A stretch of 64,000 nt of DNA from Bacilli bacterium (GCA_035326105.1 DAOKYO010000002.1:660315-724314); one strand, 5' to 3'; counted from the stretch's first letter, positions 35,045 to 44,561 are shown. Translations and numbers: made by a program. The notes: generated by a model not told the origin, from the letters alone.

Positions 35045-35771
35045 TTTTGATACCCCCGTAACGTCGATCGCGTTTGTTATAGGCTAGAATCGCCTTTTGA
35101 AAATCACCCTTTTTAAAGTCCGGCCAGAGCGTGTTTGTAAAATAAAATTCCGCATAGGCCATCTGATAGAGCATAAAGTTAGATATCCGCATTTCTCCAC
35201 TTGTTCGAATTAGTAGATCGACATCCGGTAACGGATTGGTAAGCAAAGCCGCCTTAAAGTTATCTTCATTCACTTCGTCGACACTGATTTTTCCCATTTG
35301 GACATCATGGGCAATTTTTTTAACTGCCTGCACGATATCTTTTTGTCCCCCGTAATTTAAACAGATATTAAGTATCAATCCCTGGTTGTCTTTCGTCTTC
35401 GCCATTGCCTCTTTAATAACCGCCTGGGTACTTAAAGGAAGTGGCTCCGGAAATCCCGAAAAGATAATCCGAATGTCTTTCTGCATCAATTCAGGCAGAC
35501 GCTTGTTAAACTCGCTCTCCAAATAGCCAAACAGAAAGTCGATCTCATCTTGCGGGCGATTCCAATTCTCGGTTGAAAACGCAAAGATAGAAAGCACTTT
35601 TACCTTATTCTCAATCGCGGCATCCGCGATGGTAAAAATGTTTTTCGCTCCAACTCGATGACCGGCTGTTCGCGGGAGTAATCTTTTTTTAGCCCATCTT
35701 CCGTTTCCGTCCATAATAATCGCGATGTGATTGGGAATACGGACGATTTCAAGCGGCTTCTTTTGTGCCAT
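35034..35771 (-). CDS. uppS: undecaprenyl diphosphate synthase
   Basis: cis-Prenyltransferase that elongates farnesyl diphosphate to the C55 lipid carrier. IIMDGNGRWAKKR near residue 20 is the pyrophosphate-binding motif with the catalytic Asp; FAFSTENWNRP, CLNYGGQKDIV and DLLIRTSGEMRISNFMLYQMAYAE are the other conserved blocks. 245 residues, normal. First gene of a row uppS-cdsA-dxr-rseP-polC with its own promoter and a GGAGA ribosome site. Confidence 0.96.
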   Translation of the reverse strand: MAQKKPLEIVRIPNHIAIIMDGNGRWAKKRLLPRTAGHRVGAKNIFTIADAAIENKVKVLSIFAFSTENWNRPQDEIDFLFGYLESEFNKRLPELMQKDIRIIFSGFPEPLPLSTQAVIKEAMAKTKDNQGLILNICLNYGGQKDIVQAVKKIAHDVQMGKISVDEVNEDNFKAALLTNPLPDVDLLIRTSGEMRISNFMLYQMAYAEFYFTNTLWPDFKKGDFQKAILAYNKRDRRYGGIKNER

Positions 35772-35793
35772 AGATTCTCCTTTGATTGAGTAT

Positions 35794-35799
35794 ATTATA
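35794..35799 (-). promoter_or_regulatory. -10 box of uppS
   Basis: Minus strand TATAAT, 22 bases before the uppS ATG, after the frr terminator; TTTAAT 17 bases further up is a weak -35. Confidence 0.5.
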
Positions 35800-35847
35800 C
35801 ATTAGACCGCATGAAGATTAAAATATACAAAAAAGGTTTTTATTCTT

Positions 35848-35880
35848 TTAAAAAAAAGCCACATAAAGTGACTTTTTTAA
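35848..35880 (-). terminator. frr terminator
   Basis: AAGCCAC (35856-35862) pairs with GTGACTT (35868-35874) around a 5-base loop, flanked by A- and T-runs; on the minus strand eight or more T follow. It splits frr from uppS, which has its own promoter. Confidence 0.8.
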
Positions 35881-35883
35881 ATC

Positions 35884-36429
35884 TTAAATCGTCATGATTT
35901 CGACTTCTTTTTCCTTAAAGACCGATTCAACTTTCTTATTTGTATCCTCGGTCACTTTTTGAATGTCGGCTTCAATTCGTTTTTTTAAATCATCGCTATA
36001 TTCATCGCTTGCCTTGAGTAATTCAAGATAATCACGGCGAATATTGCGAATTGCCACTTTCGAATCTTCTGCGTACTTTTTAGCAGTCTTAACTAAGTCC
36101 TTCCGTCTCTCCTCGGTAAGCGGAGGGAAGACAAGCCGAATTTGGTTGCCATCGTTGATGGGATTGATTCCTAAATCGCTTTTGCTTATCGCCTCGACAA
36201 TCGCTCGAACGTCATTACGATCGTAGGGCTTAATAAGAATTTGCCGGGGCTCCGGAATAGAAATAGAAGAGATCTGATTAACGGGGATCCGGTCTCCGTA
36301 ATAATCGCATTCAATTCGATCAAGCACTGAAGAGGAAGCTCTTCCCGTGCGTAAAGTTTTAAATTGCTCCTCGAGATTGGCAATCGTCTTATCCATATTG
36401 GATTGCATTTCCAAAGCTAGTTCATCCAT
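35884..36429 (-). CDS. frr: ribosome recycling factor
   Basis: Splits the post-termination ribosome together with EF-G. 181 residues, two-domain pattern: helices MQSNMDKTIANLEEQFKTLRTGRAS, the beta domain around RIPVNQISSISIPEPRQILI, and C-terminal helices with LPPLTEERRKDLVKTAKKYAED-like sequence. The frame extends upstream to 36543, but that stretch lies inside pyrH, and the ATG at 36427-36429 has an AAGGAG site, so it is chosen. It overlaps the pyrH stop by 8 bases. Confidence 0.96.
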   Translation of the reverse strand: MDELALEMQSNMDKTIANLEEQFKTLRTGRASSSVLDRIECDYYGDRIPVNQISSISIPEPRQILIKPYDRNDVRAIVEAISKSDLGINPINDGNQIRLVFPPLTEERRKDLVKTAKKYAEDSKVAIRNIRRDYLELLKASDEYSDDLKKRIEADIQKVTEDTNKKVESVFKEKEVEIMTI

Positions 36430-37156
36430 TATTAATATCTCCTTTGCTAATAATCGTTCCGACTTTTTCTCCGTTAACGGCCTTAACAAAGTTGCTCTCA
36501 TCCGCCATATTGAAGACAATTGTGTCAATAGAGGAAGAGGCAAGCAGACTCACTGCCGTTTGATCCATAACTTTTAGTTGCTTTTTTGTCATTTCAGCAT
36601 AAGTCAAATGAGAGATAAACTTGGCGTCCCTATCAGTTCTAGGATCCCCAGTATAAACACCTTCCACTCCATTTTTAGCCATTAGTATGGCCTCGGCTTC
36701 AATGTCTAAAGCTCTTAAAGCCGCGCACGAGTCGGTGGTGAAAAAGGGGTTGCCAGTACCGCCGGCAAAGATGACAACCCGACCCTTTTCCAAGTGACGA
36801 ATTGCCCTTCTTTTAATATAAGGCTCGCAGACTGCCTCGACTTCAATCGCGCTTAAAACCCGCGCTTGAAGACCTATTTCTTCCAATGTGCTTTGAAGGG
36901 CCAAACAATTAATTATCGTTCCGAGCATTCCCATATAGTCAGCTGTGCCCCGCTCGATTCCAATTGCATCGGCAAGTTTACCTCGCCAAATATTTCCCGC
37001 ACCGATAACCACACCAACTTGAACACCGCCCTCCGTCAACGCGGCGATAGAACGAGCCACTGACTTGAGCTTATCCGCATTCAAGATTAGTTTTTCTTCT
37101 TTGTTTGCTAACGCTTCACCGGAAAGTTTGAGAACAACGCGTTTGTACTTAGCCAT
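36422..37156 (-). CDS. pyrH: UMP kinase
   Basis: Phosphorylates UMP to UDP. Amino-acid-kinase fold: VVLKLSGEALANKEE at the start, VVIGAGNIWRG for the phosphate, GTADYMGMLGTIINCLALQ and the UMP-binding region VIFAGGTGNPFFTTDS. 244 residues is typical. Between tsf (with a terminator after tsf) and frr, the universal order in Bacillota. Confidence 0.96.
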   Translation of the reverse strand: MAKYKRVVLKLSGEALANKEEKLILNADKLKSVARSIAALTEGGVQVGVVIGAGNIWRGKLADAIGIERGTADYMGMLGTIINCLALQSTLEEIGLQARVLSAIEVEAVCEPYIKRRAIRHLEKGRVVIFAGGTGNPFFTTDSCAALRALDIEAEAILMAKNGVEGVYTGDPRTDRDAKFISHLTYAEMTKKQLKVMDQTAVSLLASSSIDTIVFNMADESNFVKAVNGEKVGTIISKGDINNG

Positions 37157-37174
37157 AGCATCCTCCTATTTTTT

Positions 37175-37203
37175 AAAAAAAGAACACTCGAAAAGGAGTG
37201 TTC
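37175..37203 (-). terminator. terminator after tsf
   Basis: GAACACTC (37182-37189) pairs with GAGTGTTC (37196-37203) around a 6-base loop; on the minus strand seven T follow. It should reduce transcription from rpsB-tsf into pyrH-frr. Confidence 0.85.
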
Positions 37204-37210
37204 TCATTAA

Positions 37211-38083
37211 TTACTTAGCAGCTTCCATGACTTCTTTTGCAAAGTCATCTTCGCGCTTCGCGATTCCTTCACCCACTTGATAACGGATGAATTGTTTGAC
37301 CACGAGTCCTTTTTCCTTAAGGAATTGCCCGACCTTCTTTTCGCCATCAAGCAAGTAAACTTGTTCGCTCAGGGTCGATTCGCTAAGGAATTTAGCAACC
37401 TTGCCGCGAATGATATTCTTAAGCATATCCGGATTCTTGTCTTGAAGTTTGGGATCGTTTTTTGCCGCCTCAAGTTGAATTTCATTTTCGTGTTCAATGA
37501 CATCCGCCGGAATTGACGTGCTGTCAATGTATAGAGGATTATTCGCCGCAATGTGCATCGCCAATCCTTTGGCAACTTCCTCATCGCTCTTGTTCAAAAC
37601 GAGAAGGACATTAATCTTTCCATTCATGTGGGAGTAGCTTCCAAAAGCCTCACCATCTTTTAATTCAACGATGACAAACCGACGAAGGGCAAGTTTCTCG
37701 CCCATCTTGATGGTCGCATCGATAAATAACTCCTTGGTGGCTTCAGTTGCCTCTTCCACCGTTTTAAGATCCTTATCAAGGATGATACCGGCGACTTGCT
37801 CAACTAAATTTCCAAAGGCTTCGCCATTACTGACAAAGTCGGTTTCACAATTCACTTCAAGAATCACCGCGCGTCCGCATTTCTCGCAAATCTTAACGAG
37901 GGTTTTGCCTTCGGCGGCAATCCGCGCTTCTTTTTTAGCGATAGTTGTAATGCCCTTTTCCCGAAGCCAATCTTTTGCGGCATCAACATTGCCATCAGTT
38001 GCTTCAAGAGCTTTCTTACAATCCATCATTCCCGCTCCGGTTGTCTCCCGAAGCTCTTTAATTAATTTAACATCAACTCCCAT
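37211..38083 (-). CDS. tsf: elongation factor Ts
   Basis: Exchanges nucleotide on EF-Tu. The N-terminal UBA-like domain carries the family signature LRETTGAGMMDCKKAL, and the core shows VNCETDFVSN and the second-domain block MHIAANNPLYIDSTSIP. 290 residues. One oddity is a CEKC pair just before VNCETD, at the position where most homologues have Gly/His, giving three close Cys. Downstream of rpsB by 28 bases. Confidence 0.96.
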   Translation of the reverse strand: MGVDVKLIKELRETTGAGMMDCKKALEATDGNVDAAKDWLREKGITTIAKKEARIAAEGKTLVKICEKCGRAVILEVNCETDFVSNGEAFGNLVEQVAGIILDKDLKTVEEATEATKELFIDATIKMGEKLALRRFVIVELKDGEAFGSYSHMNGKINVLLVLNKSDEEVAKGLAMHIAANNPLYIDSTSIPADVIEHENEIQLEAAKNDPKLQDKNPDMLKNIIRGKVAKFLSESTLSEQVYLLDGEKKVGQFLKEKGLVVKQFIRYQVGEGIAKREDDFAKEVMEAAK

Positions 38084-38111
38084 TTAGAATACTCCTTTCG
38101 ATTCTAAAAAA

Positions 38112-39080
38112 TTACTCAGCTTTAGCTGTTTCTTTATTTACTTTATGTTCGGCCTTATCCGATAAAGGTTTGTCACTATGATCGGTTGATTCTTTACGAA
38201 TCCGCCGCGGAGCTTGATCCTTGTCGACCACAGCTTCTTTTGACGATACGGCCTTGTCCATCGTTACTTCTTCAACTAAGTCTTCGTCCTTAGCGTAAGC
38301 AACAACGGGATTGCCACCCTTGGCTTCAACAATTGCATCCGCGGCTAATGCGAGAATAAGCCGCACACTGCGAATAGCATCGTCGTTAGCCGGAATTACA
38401 TAGTCAACTTCATCCGGATCGGCGTTGGTATCCACAATCGCAAAAACCGGAATATTAAGTTTTCGAGCTTCATTGACAGCATTGTGCTCCACTTTTGGAT
38501 CGATAACAAAGATCGCATTCGGCACTTTACGCATTTCTTTAATACCTTCAAGGTTCTTGGTGAGTTTTTCTTTCTCTTTCCGTAAACCCGCCGCTTCCTT
38601 CTTCGGAAGTAAATCTAAAGTTCCGTCTTCTTCTTGTTTCTCTAAATCGCGAAGATACCGAACTCGGCTTTGAATCGTTCTAAAATTTGTTAATGTTCCG
38701 CCAAGCCAACGGGCGGTGATATAGAAAGAGCCGGAGCGAAGAGCCTCTTCACGGACGGCATCCTGATATTGTTTGCGAGTGCCAACGAATAAGACTTTTC
38801 CGCCAGCGAGAACAATCTCTTTAAGCGCGGCATAAGCTTCCTCAATTTTGGTAACCGTTTGGGTTAGGTCAATGATATGAACACCACTGCGTGACCCATA
38901 GATATACTTTGACATCTTTGGATTCCAACGCCGGGTTTGATGACCAAAATGGGAACCGGCTTCAAGCAGCCGTTTCATCGTCACCAACGGACGATTTTCA
39001 TCCGGTAAAACAGATGCCATGGCATCAACTGGTTTTTCTTCTACGGCTTCGGCTAAGACTACTTCTTTCTCTTCACTCAT
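38112..39080 (-). CDS. rpsB: ribosomal protein S2 with N- and C-terminal extensions
   Basis: Small-subunit ribosomal protein needed for late 30S assembly and S1/mRNA binding. The S2 core (about residues 34-262) begins [20 protein letters not shown] and includes [27 protein letters not shown] and [21 protein letters not shown]. It is 322 residues long against the usual ~250 because of about 33 acidic residues in front ([15 protein letters not shown]) and a charged tail of about 60 residues at the end. The long start is supported by an AGGAGG site 8 bases before its ATG. A strong hairpin lies in the mRNA leader. Confidence 0.95.
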   Translation of the reverse strand: MSEEKEVVLAEAVEEKPVDAMASVLPDENRPLVTMKRLLEAGSHFGHQTRRWNPKMSKYIYGSRSGVHIIDLTQTVTKIEEAYAALKEIVLAGGKVLFVGTRKQYQDAVREEALRSGSFYITARWLGGTLTNFRTIQSRVRYLRDLEKQEEDGTLDLLPKKEAAGLRKEKEKLTKNLEGIKEMRKVPNAIFVIDPKVEHNAVNEARKLNIPVFAIVDTNADPDEVDYVIPANDDAIRSVRLILALAADAIVEAKGGNPVVAYAKDEDLVEEVTMDKAVSSKEAVVDKDQAPRRIRKESTDHSDKPLSDKAEHKVNKETAKAE

Positions 39081-39121
39081 AATGAAGACCTCCTGTTTGT
39101 TTTAACTTCCATTGCTTCGAA

Positions 39122-39165
39122 CATACCCCCCTCAAGGAAACAATTTTCCGAGGACCTGGAGTATG
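39122..39165 (-). promoter_or_regulatory. structured mRNA leader of rpsB (candidate S2 autoregulation site)
   Basis: Nested stem on the transcribed minus strand: outer CATAC-CC/GG-GTATG, then CCTC/GAGG, then GGAAA/TTTCC around a 4-base loop (plus 39122-39165). It ends about 40 bases before the rpsB start and is followed upstream by CTCTCT-ATA-AGAGAG. Such leaders commonly bind the encoded ribosomal protein; here this is inference. Confidence 0.45.
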
Positions 39166-39208
39166 AATCTACAATGTGTCATAGTCTCTCTTATAGAGAG
39201 CCGGAATA

Positions 39209-39237
39209 ATCTTATCATAGTAGCCCCACTTGCGCAA
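39209..39237 (-). promoter_or_regulatory. promoter of rpsB-tsf
   Basis: Minus strand TTGCGC (plus 39232-39237), 17-base spacer ending in TGA, TAAGAT (plus 39209-39214): an extended -10 promoter giving a leader of about 120 bases. Confidence 0.5.
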
Positions 39238-39282
39238 GAAAAAATGCTCAGCCATAAAATTGGTTAAAGAAAGCAATAATGA

Positions 39283-40236
39283 TTATTTTTCCTCTTTTTT
39301 CCCTTTAAAATCGACTATCTCTTCTGCTCGGTTTAATCGCGCGCGCGGATGAGAGGCAAAATACTCTCTTTGCATGGCCTGCGAAGAAACATGCATATAT
39401 ACCTGAGTGGTGGAAATAGAGGCATGTCCGAGCAGTTCCTGAATGAGGCGAAGGTCAGCCCCCTTGTCTAATAGTTGCGTGGCAAAGGTATGCCGCAGCA
39501 GATGCGGATGCAGGTGAATAAAGAGTCCGGTCTTTTTTTGTATTTCGTCGAGAATATATTCGACTCCCCGAGGAGTTAATTTTCTTCCGGTAGCCGAAAG
39601 AAAAACTACCGTGCTGTTTCTGGCATCTCTATTTTTTCCGATTAAAATGGGGCGCAACTCATCGCGGTATCGAACTAATGATTCTTTTGCCTCCACCGAA
39701 AACGGAACGATACGGTCTTTATTTCCCTTGCCCCTTATTCGCATAACTCGCTGGTTGATATCCACCCAAAGGAAATCAAGATTGGTCAGTTCCGAAACGC
39801 GGAGACCGCTGTCGAGAAGAAAATATAGAAGCGTTTGGTCGCGGATCATCAATTGGTCTTTACGCTTATAGTTTGTATCCAGCAGTAGTTGAGCGTTCGC
39901 CTGATCAAGGACTTCAGGATAGCGTTTTTCCGCCTTAGGTGAATTCACCAGCGAAAAAGGATTTATCTCAACTATTTTTTTGCTTTCTAAGAAATCATAG
40001 TAACTCCTTAAAGCGGAAAGACGCCGTTTAATTGTTCTTCGGCTCAATCCCTTGGTTAACTGGGTAACGAGGTATTGACGAATGTCTTCAATGGTTACTT
40101 TTTGGTCTTCAACTCCAACATTCAGCAAAAAGCCATAAAAATCCTGGCAGTCCAATTGATATGAGCTTATCGTTCGCGGCGAATAGTTACGGTTAAGCCG
40201 TAAGTAAACCAAAAAATCATTTAAGAGCGCGATCAT
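39283..40236 (-). CDS. xerC: tyrosine recombinase XerC
   Basis: Resolves chromosome dimers at dif with a partner recombinase. The N-terminal SAM-like domain (NDFLVYLRLNRNYSPRTISSY) binds the core site; the catalytic domain shows the Arg in DSGLRVSELTNL, HPHLLRHTFATQLL (His-x-x-Arg), LLGHASISTTQVYMHVS with His and the nucleophile Tyr. 317 residues. A GTG at 40251 also opens the frame, but the ATG at 40234-40236 forms the 4-base ATGA overlap with trmFO's stop, which decides the start. XerC/D/CodV subtype is assigned from gene order. Confidence 0.92.
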   Translation of the reverse strand: MIALLNDFLVYLRLNRNYSPRTISSYQLDCQDFYGFLLNVGVEDQKVTIEDIRQYLVTQLTKGLSRRTIKRRLSALRSYYDFLESKKIVEINPFSLVNSPKAEKRYPEVLDQANAQLLLDTNYKRKDQLMIRDQTLLYFLLDSGLRVSELTNLDFLWVDINQRVMRIRGKGNKDRIVPFSVEAKESLVRYRDELRPILIGKNRDARNSTVVFLSATGRKLTPRGVEYILDEIQKKTGLFIHLHPHLLRHTFATQLLDKGADLRLIQELLGHASISTTQVYMHVSSQAMQREYFASHPRARLNRAEEIVDFKGKKEEK

Positions 40237-41513
40237 AGAGTGCCCTTCCACTCCCGAATTGATCTTAGGGCTTCATCGATTGTTGACTGCCGATTGTTTT
40301 TGGTCGCTCCGTATATAATTCCAAAATTGGCATTCATTGGAGCAAAGTCCTTTATCGAAGCGAAGTGAAGATAATAATTGAGTGCCCCGATTACCGACTT
40401 AATCGGCGGATCGGCAATTTTTTTGTCCTCATATTTAGCCTTGGCAAATATCGCCGCTAAAATTCCCATCGCCGCACTTTCAACATAGCCCTCCACTCCG
40501 CTCAACTGACCGGCCACAAAAACATCGTCCCGAACTTTCAGCGAAAGATTGTCATTTAAAACAGCCGGGGCTTTTAAATATGAGTTTCGGTGCATAAGAC
40601 CATAACGGACAAAGCGGGCGTTTGCTAAACCGGGAATCAATTTAAACACTCTTTCTTGTTCTCCATAAGTCAAATTAGTCTGAAATCCCACAAGATTATA
40701 AAGTGAGTCGACCGCATTGTCTTGTCTAAGTTGGATAACGGCATACGGGTGATCGTCCGCCGTCCTCCTTAATCCTTTGGGTTTCAACGGCCCAAAACGA
40801 ATAGTATCTTCGCCACGGGAGGCCATGACTTCAATAGGCATACAGCCGGAAAAATATTGCGCATCAAAGTCATGAATCGGTGCTTTTTTAGCATTTATAA
40901 GTTCGCGGTAAAACAAGCGATACTGCTCTTCGTCCATTGCGGAATTCAGATAGCTTCCTTCATCCTGATCGTAGCGTGATTTACGATACAAAATGTCTAA
41001 ATCCAACGAATCTTTTTCAACAATCGGAGCTGAAGCGTCAAAAAACGCAAGCATATCTTGTCCAATGAGCTTTTGAATGTTCTCAGCCAATTCATCGCTG
41101 GTCAAAGGACCGGAAGCAATTATCGTTATTCCGTCAGGAATGGCTTTTACTTCTTCATTGACTACTTCAATCAGCGGATGGTTGCGAATCCGGCTGTCAA
41201 TATATTGCGAGAATTGATCCCGATCCACCGCCAAAGCGTTTCCGCTCGGCACTTCGCTCTTTGCGGCGGCTTCCATTGTTATCGAACCAAGAAGGCGCAT
41301 TTCTTCTTTCAAAAGACCACAGGCGTTGTCCAAATGCTTGCTTTTAAGCGAATTTGAACAAACCAATTCGGCAAATTTTTCACTATGATGTGCCGGAGTC
41401 ATCTTTTGCGGACGCATTTCAAAAAGACGAACTGGAATGTGGTGGTCAGCAAGATAATAGGCGGCTTCGGTGCCGGCCAGTCCAGCACCGATAATATTAA
41501 TCGGTTGTTTCAT
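40233..41513 (-). CDS. trmFO: FAD-dependent tRNA (uracil-54-C5)-methyltransferase TrmFO
   Basis: Makes ribothymidine-54 in tRNA with methylene-tetrahydrofolate. INIIGAGLAGTEAAYYLADH at the start is the FAD-binding fold, followed by MRPQKMTPAHHSEKFAELVCSNSLKS (family signature, with Cys) and VAGQLSGVEGYVESAAMGI near the end. The frame is open to 41615, overlapping topA, but the family begins at the ATG at 41511-41513 (426 residues), which I choose. It has no Shine-Dalgarno site; TATAAT lies 9 bases upstream, pointing to a leaderless mRNA. Confidence 0.94.
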   Translation of the reverse strand: MKQPINIIGAGLAGTEAAYYLADHHIPVRLFEMRPQKMTPAHHSEKFAELVCSNSLKSKHLDNACGLLKEEMRLLGSITMEAAAKSEVPSGNALAVDRDQFSQYIDSRIRNHPLIEVVNEEVKAIPDGITIIASGPLTSDELAENIQKLIGQDMLAFFDASAPIVEKDSLDLDILYRKSRYDQDEGSYLNSAMDEEQYRLFYRELINAKKAPIHDFDAQYFSGCMPIEVMASRGEDTIRFGPLKPKGLRRTADDHPYAVIQLRQDNAVDSLYNLVGFQTNLTYGEQERVFKLIPGLANARFVRYGLMHRNSYLKAPAVLNDNLSLKVRDDVFVAGQLSGVEGYVESAAMGILAAIFAKAKYEDKKIADPPIKSVIGALNYYLHFASIKDFAPMNANFGIIYGATKNNRQSTIDEALRSIREWKGTL

Positions 41514-41522
41514 AATGCTTAA

Positions 41523-41531
41523 ATTATAGCA
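41523..41531 (-). promoter_or_regulatory. extended -10 promoter of trmFO
   Basis: Minus strand TGC-TATAAT (plus 41523-41531), only 9 bases before the ATG, so transcription should begin at or just before the start codon. Confidence 0.5.
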
Positions 41532-41560
41532 TGAGCGAAAAAGAAAAAAGTAAGGCGAGC

Positions 41561-43681
41561 TTACTTTTTCTTGTTGATGTATTCCATATGTCGGCATTTG
41601 GGAAAATTCGTACATCCCAAATAGTCATTTCCATACTTGGATTTTTTTACAACTAAATGCCCATCCTCACAATCGGGACATTTCCTGACATAATCCTTTT
41701 CGGTATATACCGGGGGAACTTTGTTTTCATTTCCTTTGATGTAGTGACAAGATGGATAGCCTGAGCAACCGACAAACGGACGCCCCTTGCGATCTTTGCG
41801 CTCAACTAACGGTTTTCCGCAGATCGGGCAATTTTCACCGGTAAACTTCGGTGGATCTTTAGGCTGCGGCTTAATGTAATGGCAAGTGGGGTAATTTGAG
41901 CATCCGACAAACTCCCCGTAGCGACCCTTGCGAATTACGAGGGGACTTCCGCACTCCGGGCATAATTCACCCGTTTCCTTAGCCGCAATTTTGTCGATAT
42001 TTTTGTTGGCGGCTTCGACCAGTTTTTCAAAAGGATAATAGAAATCCTTCAGCACTTCCACGCGTGATAGCGCACCATCAGCAATCTCGTCCAATTGCTT
42101 TTCCATATCGGCCGTATACTTCGCATCGATTAGATCTGGAAAATTTTCCTCCAAGGTAGAATTGGTCAGCATTCCCTGCTCTGTCGGCGTCAAAATACCG
42201 CCGGTGCCAGTGACGTATTTACGGGCTAATATAGTTTCAATGGTGGAAGCATAGGTCGATGGTCGACCGATGCCTAACTCTTCCATAAGCTTTACTAACT
42301 TTGCCTCATTATAACGGGGAGGCGCTTTCGTAAAGTTTTGCTTCGGCGTTTTCGATTTGATGGCAAAGACTTCGCCTTCACTCAAAACGGGAAGTTCCTT
42401 ATCGTGGTTGGTCTCTAAGTCGCCCATAACCTTGGCATAGCCTTCAAAGAGGGTATGAACTCCCTCCAGTTTAAACTCCAATCCCCGACTGGAAAAGGTA
42501 ACTACCGTGACTTCCTCTTTGCGCGGAGCCATAAGCGAAGCCATCGCCCGAGCATATATCAATCGATATAGGTTGTATTCATCTTTACTTAAGGAAGATT
42601 TAATCGACTCTGGAGTCCGATGGGTGGAGGTCGGGCGAATGGCCTCGTGAGCATCCTGCACCTGTTCGGTCTCTTTGAGAACACGATTTCTCTTTGTAAG
42701 GTTAATGTACTCCTGACCAAAGTTTTCACTGATGTAATTGCTGGCTCGATTGATAAATGAATCGCTTAAACGGGTCGAATCGGTACGCATATAGGTAATC
42801 AAGCCGACATTTTCTCCGTTTTCGACGGCAAGACCTTCATAAAGTTTTTGAGCCACAACTGTTGTTTTCTTGGTACGGAAATTAAAGCGGTTAAAAGCTT
42901 CCTGCTGAAGCGTTGAAGTTGTAAAGGGATCTTTGCTTGTTTTTACGCGTTCGTTCACTTTGATTGAACTTATTGTCAGCGAGGTTTCAAGTCGAGCGAG
43001 AATATCTTTCATTTCCTGCTCATTTTTAATTTTTACCGCCTTGCCATCAACCCGATCTAAGGTAAGGTTATATACCACACCCTTAATCTCGATATCAACA
43101 TTCAAAGACCAGTATTCTTCCGGTTTAAACTCGTTTATTTCTTTCTCGTGATCGCAAATCAACTTTAGAGCCGCGCTCTGCACCCGGCCGGCAGAACGCG
43201 ATCTAATTTTTTTATAAAGTAAACTTGAAAGTTTAAAACCGATTATTCGGTCCAAAACCCGCCGCGCTTCTTGGCTTGAAACTAATTTCATGTCGATAGT
43301 GCGAGGATTTTCCATTGCTTCGGAAATCGATTCCCGTGTAATTTCATGGAATTCAAGTCGTTTGGTGCTTGCAATCGGCAATTTTAAAACCGTCGCTAAA
43401 TGCCAAGCAATAGCTTCCCCTTCGCGGTCTGGGTCGGTTGCCAGAATAACTTCATCCGCTTTCTTGGCGGCTTTTTCTAAAGAGCGGACGACCGCGGCTT
43501 TATCCTTATTGATAACATATCGAGCGGCAAAATCATTCTCAATGTCCACTCCAAGCCCACCTTTTCCTGAGGTGGCTAAATCTCGGATATGCCCAACGGA
43601 AGGCAAAATTTCATATTCTTCACCCAAGTAGCGTTTAAAAGTATGGCTCTTGGTTGGTGATTCCACGATTACAAGTTTCAT
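41561..43681 (-). CDS. topA: DNA topoisomerase I
   Basis: Relaxes negative supercoils by single-strand passage. Toprim domain at the start (LVIVESPTKSHTFKRYLG; ATDPDREGEAIAWHL has the metal-binding DxD), catalytic Tyr in TYMRTDSTRLS (about residue 300), and three C-terminal zinc ribbons of CPxC type: CPECGSP...CSNYPTC, CPICGKP...CSGYPSC, CPDCEDG...CTNFPKC. 706 residues. The ATG at 43679-43681 with a GGAG site is preferred over an in-frame ATG six codons earlier. Confidence 0.96.
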   Translation of the reverse strand: MKLVIVESPTKSHTFKRYLGEEYEILPSVGHIRDLATSGKGGLGVDIENDFAARYVINKDKAAVVRSLEKAAKKADEVILATDPDREGEAIAWHLATVLKLPIASTKRLEFHEITRESISEAMENPRTIDMKLVSSQEARRVLDRIIGFKLSSLLYKKIRSRSAGRVQSAALKLICDHEKEINEFKPEEYWSLNVDIEIKGVVYNLTLDRVDGKAVKIKNEQEMKDILARLETSLTISSIKVNERVKTSKDPFTTSTLQQEAFNRFNFRTKKTTVVAQKLYEGLAVENGENVGLITYMRTDSTRLSDSFINRASNYISENFGQEYINLTKRNRVLKETEQVQDAHEAIRPTSTHRTPESIKSSLSKDEYNLYRLIYARAMASLMAPRKEEVTVVTFSSRGLEFKLEGVHTLFEGYAKVMGDLETNHDKELPVLSEGEVFAIKSKTPKQNFTKAPPRYNEAKLVKLMEELGIGRPSTYASTIETILARKYVTGTGGILTPTEQGMLTNSTLEENFPDLIDAKYTADMEKQLDEIADGALSRVEVLKDFYYPFEKLVEAANKNIDKIAAKETGELCPECGSPLVIRKGRYGEFVGCSNYPTCHYIKPQPKDPPKFTGENCPICGKPLVERKDRKGRPFVGCSGYPSCHYIKGNENKVPPVYTEKDYVRKCPDCEDGHLVVKKSKYGNDYLGCTNFPKCRHMEYINKKK

Positions 43682-43784
43682 AGTTTCTCCTATCAGCAAA
43701 AAATATAGGGCCCAAAAAGAATTCTGTCAATCAAAAAGACACCGCTGTATATCCTTTATTTATATAAATAAAAAAAATATTTTT

Positions 43785-44561
43785 TTATGCCAATCTTAGT
43801 AAATCTAAAACATCTTCCGCACTTTCAACTAAATATGCCCCCTCCTTAATCAGACGATTGCAGCTTGAAGAGTGGCCCGCCAAATAAGGGACACAATAGA
43901 TATCCCTTCCCATCGTCAAAGCATAACTAACCGTAATCAGCGTTCCGCTTCTTTCATGGGCTTGCGTTACCAGCGTCGCCCGCGCCAAAGCGGCAACCAG
44001 TCGGTTACGCATCGGAAAATGCGTGGCGTCAGGGGCAGTCATACCGGGATATTCAGATATAATAAGATGATCTTTTTTCATAATCGAATAAATATCTATG
44101 TTACTTTTGGGGTAAGGGTTATCTATTCCGGAGCCGAGAACGGCGATTGTTTTCCCCTTGCATTTTATCGCCGTCTCGTGAGTTTGACGGTCAATTCCTT
44201 GCGCCAGTCCGCTGACGATTGTAATGCCCTTATTTACCAATTCGGCGGTAATTGTTCTAGTTATGCTAAGCCCATAATCATCTGGATGACGAGAGCCGAC
44301 AATAGCTAAACACTGATTAAAATTGGCGGTTATCTGCCAATCTCCATAATAGAAAAGAACCAACGGGGGACGATTAATATTCCGAAAGAAATCTGGATAA
44401 TCCTTATCTATTATCGTTATGTATGATGCCATATTGGTTGCTAGAAGCCGATTTAATTCTTTCTCGTCAATATGCTCTTTATCTTTTATCGCCTGCAGCA
44501 TTCGGTTGTAATCGCCATCATATTTAATCGCCAAAAAAGCCAGCAGTTTCCTTGCGTCCAT
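43785..44561 (-). CDS. dprA: DNA-processing protein DprA
   Basis: Protects incoming single-stranded DNA and loads RecA during transformation. Rossmann-like domain with AIVGSRHPDDYG and SGLAQGIDRQTHETAI (the family signature), then GSGIDNPYPKSN and ERSGTLITVSYALTMGRDIYCVP. 258 residues, shorter than the usual 290-370: the C-terminal winged-helix domain is missing, as in Bacillus-type DprA. No other competence gene is in the window. Confidence 0.93.
   Translation of the reverse strand: MDARKLLAFLAIKYDGDYNRMLQAIKDKEHIDEKELNRLLATNMASYITIIDKDYPDFFRNINRPPLVLFYYGDWQITANFNQCLAIVGSRHPDDYGLSITRTITAELVNKGITIVSGLAQGIDRQTHETAIKCKGKTIAVLGSGIDNPYPKSNIDIYSIMKKDHLIISEYPGMTAPDATHFPMRNRLVAALARATLVTQAHERSGTLITVSYALTMGRDIYCVPYLAGHSSSCNRLIKEGAYLVESAEDVLDLLRLA

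Noticed and set aside
35884..36543. 219-residue version of ribosome recycling factor
   Set aside because: The extra 38 residues lie inside pyrH, and the AAGGAG site points to the ATG at 36429.
41514..41615. 34-residue N-terminal extension of TrmFO
   Set aside because: It overlaps the topA end and precedes the conserved FAD motif; family members begin at the chosen ATG.
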